From Candidatus Omnitrophota bacterium (lineage in GTDB: Bacteria; Omnitrophota; Omnitrophia; Omnitrophales; Aquincolibacteriaceae), in the NCBI GenBank assembly GCA_023247055.1, contig JAHFHF010000022.1:1-38478 (forward strand): a stretch of DNA of 38,478 nt, read 5' to 3'. The translations under genes and the position numbers were made by a program. This document shows, piece after piece, positions 31,356 through 38,478 of this stretch (positions are counted from its first letter, which is position 1; each line of letters opens with the position of its first letter). Under the pieces are notes generated by a model. That model had not been told where the DNA came from. It did no database searches and worked only from the letters and a program-made list of their open reading frames with translations.

Positions 31356-34300
31356 ATGTCTATGCAAAAATTCATGGCTAAAAAAATCATTGCCCTGGGT
31401 GTGCTCATCTCTTTTATTTCAGGAGGGTTGGGTTATCCGGCACCGTCTGTGCAGGCACAGATGGATTTTGCGTCGGCCCAGAGTACGCTCAATCTCCGCA
31501 CGTTCAAGCTGCCTCTGAAGTTAGGAATCATTCAAGAGCGCTATTCCAATTCTCCGCAGGCGGTTTTGATTTTGGAAGATGCGCATGCTCAAGCCGATGC
31601 GCAAAAAAACATCGAAAAAATTCTGCGTTATCTCAATCGACACTATGGCATCAGCACCCTGCTTTTGGAAGGCGGTGTCGGCAAAGGAGATGCCGCACTC
31701 TTCCGCCAATTTCCGGACCACCGGATGCTGCGTAAGGTGTTTGACCGCTATCTCGAAAGCGGAGAACTTTCCGGCAGTATGAGCGCAGCGATTTTTTCAA
31801 AAACTCCTCTCGAGTTTTACGGCGCGGAAGATCCGGCACTCTATCAGCGGCAGCTTAGGGCCTTCTTCAAGGGCAGCAAGGCCCAAAATCAAATTCTTTC
31901 CAGACTAGCACGCGAAAAACAGGCCCTCGACGAGCAGAAGAAACAAGTGTATCCCCCCGAACTTTTAAAAGCGGAACAGGCGCGCGAAGCCTATGAAAAA
32001 GAGCCCAAGCACATGCGGCGGTTTTTGCGCCAGCTTGTGCATTTGAATCCGCCCGTCAAATACCCGCTCGTGGAATCTCTTTCACGGGAAATGTTACGAG
32101 ACCGGCCTACGGCCGTTTCAGCGCGGCAAAAAGAAGCCGCCGCTTTTTTGGATGAAGTTCAAAACCGTTTGTACAGTCCCAAGGATCTGAAGATTTTTCA
32201 TCAAACCCGGCAGGCCTTTGAAACCGGGCGAAGCGATGCAGCGGAAACCGTATCGTTTTTGATGCGCTGGCTAAAAGCCCGCAAGCTGGGAAAGATAGAC
32301 GTTTCTCCGGAAATGAAACAGTGGATTCGTGAGCGCCGCCGGTTAAAGGCCATGAAAAGCCGCGAGTTTTTTAAGCAGTGGGAAGCTTATGTGGATGAGA
32401 CCTTCCGCGGCTGTTTGCCGGACAAAGCAGCGTTGGGCCTTTACGAACAGTCGGAACAATTAAAGCGCAGTGAAAAACTGGCGCGATTTGAGATCAGCCG
32501 TGAGGAATGGAAAGAAATTCAATCTGAACCTGAAACTGCAGGGGGCAGGCATGCCCCAACGACTGATGCGTTGGGACTATCCAGCGACGGCAAAGGACAG
32601 CCGTCGTCTGGGGTTGCCTGTCCCCTGCAATGGGAATTTTACCGCCTGGCTGAGGCCCGTGAAAATGTTTTTTTTAAAACAATAAAACGGTTTTTGATTC
32701 GACGGAACCCGTCTCTAGGAGCGGTGACAAAACCACTTATTTTTCTTGCGGGGGGCTTTCATACCGAAGGGCTTAAAGCCAAACTCCAACAAGCGGGTAT
32801 TTCTTATGCGGTGCTGACGCCTCAGTTTGCACCAGCTGCAGAAAACCACTATGAAAATCTGATGCGCGGTCATGTTTCGTGGCGCGCCTACTTCAAACTC
32901 GACAAAGGCAAAGTCGATCTGCGCAGCGCCTTTATTCAATCTACCCTTGATCAATTAATGCCGGGGCAATCCCCGCTGACCACGCACGATCCACGATTCA
33001 TGATTCGCGATTCACGTCTATTTAAAACTTGGCACGACAATTTAATCCGCGATGTGGCGGCGCATGGCCGTTTGGCCCAAGCTGGGCAATATACGCGCTG
33101 GGTGGACCAAGCCGCCCAAGCATGGGCAGAAAAAGAAATTGCAGCGCCTGTGCGAAAAGTCTGGAAAGAGCGCGTGGAGCAGTTTTTGCAGGAATTAAAA
33201 CAGCTTGTGGACCAGCGTCAGTTGACGGACGCCCATATGGCCCGATTGTTTACGGCGCCTGCCTTATCGCCCGTGGGGGACAAACCATTGGTTGCGATTC
33301 CACTTTCGTCTGAAATTTTAACGGCCATGACCTCATTCCGCAGTTCTGTGTCTATGGGCGCCGATGCGCGTTCAGAAATCCGTACCATTCCCAATGGCGC
33401 GGCTTCGTCTGCTGCAGAGCCAGACGCAGGCTCTGGCAATTTAAAACCGGCGATTACAGAAGTTTTGAATGTGCTGGAAACGCGGTATTTATACGCGCCG
33501 CAGGAATTGGAAAATTTTCAGACGGCCGAAGAATTCCCAGGAATGTCAGTGAATGAAGCGTTGATTCGGGCAGCCAACGATCATGCCGCAGGCCAAAGAG
33601 TTTTAGCGCGGCGCTTAGCGCGTTTTCTGGATGAGCAATCGGCTCTGGCTGCTGAGGCTGACACCGGGATGGCGGCGATCATCGGCCTGCGGCTGGATAT
33701 TCTCCGGTTTTTAGAGGAAACGCCGGAAGAACGCGGCCAAGACTTGGAGTTTTATAGGCAACAGGGCGCGTTATTTCAGAACGACTTTTCGTTCTACAAC
33801 GATGCTCATGAAATGATGACTGCCAAAGAAACGACTTTGGCCGCCGCGCAACCTTGGAAAAAAATGCGTGAAAGCCACCACCTGCGTCATGAAATTCTGG
33901 CTTCGATTTCGCCGACCATTTTTTCTGTTTATGCGGCTGGAGAGCATTCATGGAGCATGGATGAGTTTTTGCTGCGTGAAGAAGATGTCGTTGAAAAACA
34001 TTTGGCTGCCCAGGTTGGGGCCTTTAAAACGAGATCCTTCGCCCCGCAAGCAGGGCTCAGGATGACAAAAGAAGGGAATAGGCCCGCAAACAGAAAAAAT
34101 GTGCCCGTAAGTTTTTGGGAGCATGCCTCGCTGGATTTGATGCGGCGTCTCGTTTTGGAGTTGACGCAGGAGGTCAAACAAATCCGATACCGGGAAGTCC
34201 GCGAAAAAATTGCAGGAAAACTTGGCATTCCTGCGGAAGATCTCCAGCAGCCCATTGCTTTCGAAATTTATCCCTGGCAGATTTATCTCCAGGAGTTTAA

Positions 34301-37300
34301 AGAGGTTTCGCTTGGAGAGGGAGGGCCGACGCTTGAATCGCTCTACCGCTATTTGACGAAGAACATACCCATCCCAGAACATCTGCGTAGTTACAAGGAG
34401 AGCGACCAAAAAATGGGATTGTTTTTAGAGCAATTGGGTTGGAATGAACAGGCCCGTCTTTTTGCCTCGGATCTGATGACGGAGGAACAAAAAATTGAGG
34501 CGGTCATCCGGCTGGTTGAATTTCTGGCCGGGGATGGGCGTGATCCTGATGATCCTAAGCGCGGACACCGCTGGGACAGCGTGCGTTTGGTTTTCGACGA
34601 AACGGAGCCTTGCGCGATCGCGGACTTGCCCGCAGAAAATTTGTTGAGCGCGCATTGGATTTCATCCGAAGGCACGAACATGGAGGCGAGCCGCTACGGG
34701 TATTTCTCCGAGAGTTCGCTGCGATTTACTACAACCAGCCTGACAGGTCTTGCCACAAAATTTTATGAACGCATTCAGTTGGCTACGATTTTGCGCGCGC
34801 TGCGGCTGAACCGGGACAGGCCGGCTTTTGCCGAGATTAAAGACACCGGCCATGATTACACGGCGGTCAGGGCCATCGTGGACGATCCGAAAAAACTGAG
34901 CGAATTTAAACAAAAAGTGGTCCAGGATGCTTTTCTAGCCGAGCAGATCATTTTTAGCGGCGATTTGAAGCGCCACGCTTCCTCAGGCTTTTTAAAGACC
35001 AATCTGGAGGAAATCTATGTCTTCAGAAATTTTCTGGAACGCCTGCTGCCTCCGGTGGGCAAACTGCAGGATGAGAGCCGTAAACCGGCCAGGGCTTACG
35101 GCCTGATGACGGAAGAAGAGGCGGTCAGTGAACTAGGCATCGTTGGATTGGAACTGCGGCGTTTGTATACCGAAACGCATGCTTATGCCGTTAGGGCTGA
35201 TGGCCAGCCGGCCATTTTTCAGCATGAAAACAAACCCGTCCTGTCCGTTCTTGCTGATGAAGAACAGCGCGTCACGGCTGTTATTTCCTATGCTACCGAT
35301 GAGCAGGGGAACATTCTTTACGAAGACCGGCATCCGGTTTTACAGACTGATCTAAAATTTGATCCCGCGCTTGACCTTGCGGCCTGGCAATCGGGAACGT
35401 TTTATGATCCGAGGATCCGTGAGCGGATTTTGTACGAAAATGGCGTGCCGGTCTTTCGCCTGCAGGTGAATCCGGAAACGGGCATTGTCACGGCCGCCGA
35501 TACCCTTGAAAATATTCTCTACGTTCCCTCCTCAAGAAATGTTATCCAAAGCTTCAGCAGCCGGCGCCACAAGCTGGTCAACGGCAGTTATCTTTTTGAT
35601 CCCGCCAAAACTTCGGCGGCCGACTGGCGATCGCGGCAGGTTGAAATGACGGATGCGGCCAAAGAAGAGCCGCCTGAAAAAACACATCAGAAAGAAATTG
35701 CCCCGAAAGGCAAACTGAAACAGTACCGCCGCATCCATGCGCAGAGCGTGACGACGGCCGAGGGCAAAAAAGAAATTGTGACCAGCATCGAATGGCCTCA
35801 TGCGACAGAAGACAACGATATGGTCGGAGATCATTTCAACATGCTTCGCAGCGATCTGCCCTACGATGGCGAAACCAAAGCGCCCGAATGGCGGGAGTTT
35901 CTGAGTAACCTTGCAGAACCCTTGCATGGGTCAGAAATCGTCAAGCGTACTTTTTATGACGCGGATATTTTTAATGATGAAACGACCTCCGCTGCGGAAT
36001 ACCGCCCTGTGCTGGATTTAGATCTGGAACTGAACCGCACACAGAATGCGGTATATGCCATGGCGATCCGCTCTTACGGCTATGACGGCGAAGGCCGGCA
36101 AACCTATAGGGATGCGCGTCAGTATGTGACTGAAAAAGGGGAAGACGATTTTGCGCTGTTTGATCCCGCGCAAACTCTCGCGGCTTGGCGGCAGAAAACG
36201 CAGGTGCGCGAGCGGACTTTTCTGGATGCCAAAGGCCGCAAACAGCTTGTGGTGGAACTGGATCCCCTGAATCCCGGCCGTATTTTAGCGATCAGACGCA
36301 CCCGCGAAATTCAGCAGGGGACGAATGGGGACAAGAAAAAACGCTTTGTGGAAATTCGTTATCCTCAGGCGGCGCTGACAAAAATCAACGCTGGGAATTT
36401 TAACCCGGATTGGCAGTTCTCAGATTGGCTGGCGGCGCTCATGCCTTATGAGTTGATAGAAAGCGGCGATCAGACTGAAGATATTTTTGCGCCGCAGCGC
36501 TTGAAATTACTGAAACAGGCGGAAGAACAGCGTGCGATTTTCGATGACGCCATTTTTAATTATGAAAAGCTGCAGCGCCAAAAAATAGAAGTCGAAGAAA
36601 CAAGAGTCGAAGAATTTGAAGACTTCGCGCAAAATTTTTTACGCCAAGGCCTGCGTCCCTGGATCGCCGATATCGACGAGCGGCCGCGGGATCTCTCGCG
36701 CATCTTTAAACGCACCATGAATCTGATAGACGCTTATGGCGAAAGCCTCGGCGTCTCGCGGCTGCAATTTTCAAGCCTGACGTTTCAAATCCTGCGCAAG
36801 GAATTTGGCGCGCCGCTTTGGGCCAAGACGGATTTTTTGGCAGCGGCCAAGGCGATTTTAGATTTTTCGCCGGGAAAGCCCGTGCCCGCGGCGAGCACCG
36901 GGTATTTTGCTCCGGCCGTCAAACAGCTCTTCAACTATCAAGACAAGGTCAGCGCCATTGCGGCGGCCCAGGAGCAGATTCTGAAACGTTTAGGGATTCC
37001 TATTCGCGAGTATGAGGGTAATTTTCATGATATGCGCGACGCCAGCCCGGCGATGCAGGCGGCTTACTGGGCAGAACAATACATGTCGCAGGTTTATGGA
37101 ACGCAGCAGCCGTCCGGAACTTTTGAACATGCCATCGATAACGACGCCGTTTCTCTGATTTACCGGGCTGTCCAGGAGTCAGATCAGGCCCAGATCCGGC
37201 CCAGTTCTCTGAGTCCGCCCTTGCTTGACGTCCAGCCCGATCCGGTCATCAGTCAAATGGTGGGTTGGGACAATCACAAAAATGCCATCCGGCCTTTGTG

Positions 37301-38478
37301 GAATCCGCTCCGGACCGAACAGCCGGTCAAAGCATTGGATCCTTCTCTAAGACCGGACATTCTCTATGAGATCTACACTTTGAACGGCACTTATGGCAAC
37401 AAAAGCCGCGAAACCGTGGCCGGCAAACTTTGGGAGGCCAACCAACGGCTGGCGGAAAATGGATTGTTGGTTGTGATGCTGCCGGCGGCTAAAGGTCTGA
37501 GTGAAGAAGGTATCGAGCAAATCGAAGCTCATTACGGTTTCAAACGCGTTGAAGAAGGCATTGCGTTTAATGAGTTTTCTTCGGAGTACCGTACGGAAGA
37601 ACTTACGAGGCCGGACAGCAATCCCGATCAGGTCCTGGAAGCGGAAGACCGGCTGGAAAGCCAAAAATTTTACGTGTTGATTTTACAAAAAACAGCGCAG
37701 ATCACGACGGACGAATCCTACTTGCCTAAGAAACATCTGGATATCAAAACTTTTAATGCGCCCATCGATGAATTTTCTGCTGCGGTGATGAAAACGCGCA
37801 GCGCTCAAGAAATTTATCTCAAACCCAGGCCGCATATCCGGGACCTCGTTAAAAATTACAGCCTGCGCCGGCTCAAGCCGGTCCAGCCGGAGTCACGCGT
37901 TGGCAGGGCCGCTAAAAAAAGGGCAATCCGGCGTGTCAAGGTCGATCAACGTCAAAATGACGAGCGTGACTTTGCTCATGCCGCAGCGCAGTTGAGTCTT
38001 GTTCATAAATACCGCGGGCTGCTGCTTCAAAAAGAAACGGGCGTCGACGATATCGACAGGCGTACGGGCATCCGGGCGCTTTTAAACCGCACGTATGCGC
38101 CGGCCTCCAGCAGCGATTTCCGCGGCCGTGGAAAAATCAATGAGTTATGGACCCAGCCCAAGCCGTTATGGTTTATTGACGACCTCGAGCCTGAAAACAA
38201 AGATTGGCCAAAAACAAAAATCGTGATCGCGCCCGGAAAACTCTCAGCCATCAGTCTGGCGTATACGCCTTCCGGCCGGGTCACGGCCGTATGGGTCCAT
38301 AAAATGGATGGGAAGGGCCATATTCTTTACAGCGAACCACGGCAGCTTTTAAACCGTGAATTTAATTTGGATCTGAATGCCGATTATGGATTGATCCGCA
38401 GCCTCGAAGGGCGGCTTTATACGGTCGAGGACGATCTTGACAGCCTGGTCCCGCGCCGCCGTAACATTTACCAGCCTG
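31356..38478 (+). CDS. Giant exported protein, Tiki/TraB-like N-terminal module, partial (3' end outside window)
   Basis: Open from ATG 31356 to the right edge, 2374 complete codons; in-frame ATGs at 31362 and 31374 could also start it. The signal peptide is AKKIIALGVLISFISGGLGY ... SVQA/Q. EDAHA at residues 74-78, LLLEGGVG and AGGFH at 465-469 mark the Tiki-like module, followed by the shared MRGHVSW...YF block and RSEIR at 672-676. After that come about 650 mainly helical residues, then a region where FDPA-x-x-x-A-A-W recurs (residues about 1335, 1414 and 1602) with YDGEGRQTYRDARQY and FLDAKGRKQL strands, perhaps a beta-repeat. Around 2025-2048 LWEANQRLAENGLLVVMLPA resembles the end of a methyltransferase fold. 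Two or three dispersed repeats are inserted in frame. Function unknown. Confidence 0.85.
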   Translation, partial: MSMQKFMAKKIIALGVLISFISGGLGYPAPSVQAQMDFASAQSTLNLRTFKLPLKLGIIQERYSNSPQAVLILEDAHAQADAQKNIEKILRYLNRHYGISTLLLEGGVGKGDAALFRQFPDHRMLRKVFDRYLESGELSGSMSAAIFSKTPLEFYGAEDPALYQRQLRAFFKGSKAQNQILSRLAREKQALDEQKKQVYPPELLKAEQAREAYEKEPKHMRRFLRQLVHLNPPVKYPLVESLSREMLRDRPTAVSARQKEAAAFLDEVQNRLYSPKDLKIFHQTRQAFETGRSDAAETVSFLMRWLKARKLGKIDVSPEMKQWIRERRRLKAMKSREFFKQWEAYVDETFRGCLPDKAALGLYEQSEQLKRSEKLARFEISREEWKEIQSEPETAGGRHAPTTDALGLSSDGKGQPSSGVACPLQWEFYRLAEARENVFFKTIKRFLIRRNPSLGAVTKPLIFLAGGFHTEGLKAKLQQAGISYAVLTPQFAPAAENHYENLMRGHVSWRAYFKLDKGKVDLRSAFIQSTLDQLMPGQSPLTTHDPRFMIRDSRLFKTWHDNLIRDVAAHGRLAQAGQYTRWVDQAAQAWAEKEIAAPVRKVWKERVEQFLQELKQLVDQRQLTDAHMARLFTAPALSPVGDKPLVAIPLSSEILTAMTSFRSSVSMGADARSEIRTIPNGAASSAAEPDAGSGNLKPAITEVLNVLETRYLYAPQELENFQTAEEFPGMSVNEALIRAANDHAAGQRVLARRLARFLDEQSALAAEADTGMAAIIGLRLDILRFLEETPEERGQDLEFYRQQGALFQNDFSFYNDAHEMMTAKETTLAAAQPWKKMRESHHLRHEILASISPTIFSVYAAGEHSWSMDEFLLREEDVVEKHLAAQVGAFKTRSFAPQAGLRMTKEGNRPANRKNVPVSFWEHASLDLMRRLVLELTQEVKQIRYREVREKIAGKLGIPAEDLQQPIAFEIYPWQIYLQEFKEVSLGEGGPTLESLYRYLTKNIPIPEHLRSYKESDQKMGLFLEQLGWNEQARLFASDLMTEEQKIEAVIRLVEFLAGDGRDPDDPKRGHRWDSVRLVFDETEPCAIADLPAENLLSAHWISSEGTNMEASRYGYFSESSLRFTTTSLTGLATKFYERIQLATILRALRLNRDRPAFAEIKDTGHDYTAVRAIVDDPKKLSEFKQKVVQDAFLAEQIIFSGDLKRHASSGFLKTNLEEIYVFRNFLERLLPPVGKLQDESRKPARAYGLMTEEEAVSELGIVGLELRRLYTETHAYAVRADGQPAIFQHENKPVLSVLADEEQRVTAVISYATDEQGNILYEDRHPVLQTDLKFDPALDLAAWQSGTFYDPRIRERILYENGVPVFRLQVNPETGIVTAADTLENILYVPSSRNVIQSFSSRRHKLVNGSYLFDPAKTSAADWRSRQVEMTDAAKEEPPEKTHQKEIAPKGKLKQYRRIHAQSVTTAEGKKEIVTSIEWPHATEDNDMVGDHFNMLRSDLPYDGETKAPEWREFLSNLAEPLHGSEIVKRTFYDADIFNDETTSAAEYRPVLDLDLELNRTQNAVYAMAIRSYGYDGEGRQTYRDARQYVTEKGEDDFALFDPAQTLAAWRQKTQVRERTFLDAKGRKQLVVELDPLNPGRILAIRRTREIQQGTNGDKKKRFVEIRYPQAALTKINAGNFNPDWQFSDWLAALMPYELIESGDQTEDIFAPQRLKLLKQAEEQRAIFDDAIFNYEKLQRQKIEVEETRVEEFEDFAQNFLRQGLRPWIADIDERPRDLSRIFKRTMNLIDAYGESLGVSRLQFSSLTFQILRKEFGAPLWAKTDFLAAAKAILDFSPGKPVPAASTGYFAPAVKQLFNYQDKVSAIAAAQEQILKRLGIPIREYEGNFHDMRDASPAMQAAYWAEQYMSQVYGTQQPSGTFEHAIDNDAVSLIYRAVQESDQAQIRPSSLSPPLLDVQPDPVISQMVGWDNHKNAIRPLWNPLRTEQPVKALDPSLRPDILYEIYTLNGTYGNKSRETVAGKLWEANQRLAENGLLVVMLPAAKGLSEEGIEQIEAHYGFKRVEEGIAFNEFSSEYRTEELTRPDSNPDQVLEAEDRLESQKFYVLILQKTAQITTDESYLPKKHLDIKTFNAPIDEFSAAVMKTRSAQEIYLKPRPHIRDLVKNYSLRRLKPVQPESRVGRAAKKRAIRRVKVDQRQNDERDFAHAAAQLSLVHKYRGLLLQKETGVDDIDRRTGIRALLNRTYAPASSSDFRGRGKINELWTQPKPLWFIDDLEPENKDWPKTKIVIAPGKLSAISLAYTPSGRVTAVWVHKMDGKGHILYSEPRQLLNREFNLDLNADYGLIRSLEGRLYTVEDDLDSLVPRRRNIYQP
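32538..32628. repeat. Cruciform-like element inserted in frame in the right giant gene
   Basis: Outer arms GCAGGGGGCAGGC (32538-32550) and GCCTGTCCCCTGC (32616-32628) match in 12 of 13 pairs. Inside are CCCCAACG...CGTTGGG and GACGGC...GCCGTC hairpins. Translated as AGGRHAPTTDALGLS...SSGVACP, it interrupts the Tiki-like module exactly where the central giant carries the 16271-16337 repeats. Confidence 0.85.
32986..33016. repeat. Heptad tandem repeat ACGATTC
   Basis: Four 7-base units, ACGATCC, ACGATTC, ATGATTC and GCGATTC, plus ACG; translated within HDPRFMIRDSR. It occupies the loop that holds a GGTAGAA heptad repeat in the central giant. Confidence 0.85.
34034..34063. repeat. Degenerate palindromic element in frame
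   Basis: ATCCT-TC-GCCC ... GGGC-TC-AGGAT inverted arms around CGCAAGCA, followed by GACA; translated as RSFAPQAGLRMTK. Compare RSFASLRMT from the palindrome inside folA: this is a relative in the same orientation and frame. Confidence 0.75.

Noticed and set aside
31312-31518. Small plus-strand frame MRNYKVLFINDFLK overlapping the start of the right giant
   Set aside because: It runs into the signal-peptide coding region in another frame and its second half is a shadow; no support beyond an ATG.

Overview
The window looks like a chromosomal segment of a Gram-negative, probably uncultured bacterium. Three very large genes for predicted exported proteins surround a block of ordinary housekeeping and envelope genes. 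No rRNA, tRNA or phylogenetic marker is present. The giant exported proteins, the recurrent RSE[M/V/I]R peptide and the many dispersed palindromes remind me of candidate phylum Omnitrophota (OP3). That placement is from memory and is tentative.

Layout. (1) Positions 1-4980, minus strand: a giant gene running off the left edge. (2) Positions 5305-14722, plus strand: rfbC (dTDP-rhamnose epimerase), a BI-1 family membrane protein, a gliding-type ABC exporter cluster (ATPase, fused GldF-GldG-like permease, DUF4340 protein), thyA, folA, a DUF559 endonuclease between two repeat units, and an MBL-fold hydrolase. Almost every gap here is filled with dispersed inverted repeats, some of which supply the last codons of the neighbouring genes. 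(3) Positions 15099-31124, plus strand: a 5341-residue giant gene. (4) Position 31356 to the right edge, plus strand: a third giant gene, at least 2374 residues.

The three giants share one plan. Each has a signal peptide, then a TraB/ChaN (Tiki)-like module of about 620-680 residues (QDAHA or EDAHA near residue 70-100, AGGFH near 460-500), then the pentapeptide RSE[M/I]R, then variable modules. The pentapeptide occurs 16 times in the three proteins, 13 of them in the central gene. It falls at module boundaries and is written with many synonymous codons, so it is kept as protein and not as DNA. The central gene strings together modules that look like a protein-kinase fold, two HExxH zinc-peptidase/membrane modules, a methyltransferase fold and a sigma-70-like region, all behind one signal peptide.

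The most unusual structure is a tandem duplication of about 2.2 kb inside the central gene (18456-20666 and 20667-22832). In each copy an HExxH module ends in RSEMR. Immediately after it, on the opposite strand, lies a compact pair of small membrane-protein genes: a two-helix protein followed within a few bases by a single-helix protein of 35-38 residues. Both pairs are homologous and intact, yet the giant plus-strand frame stays open through them. This could be a protease with convergent membrane partners (immunity or regulators), or a giant reading frame that captures neighbouring genes.

Different palindromic or heptad repeats have also entered the same two loops of the Tiki-like module in the central and right giants, and a palindrome sits in frame inside folA.
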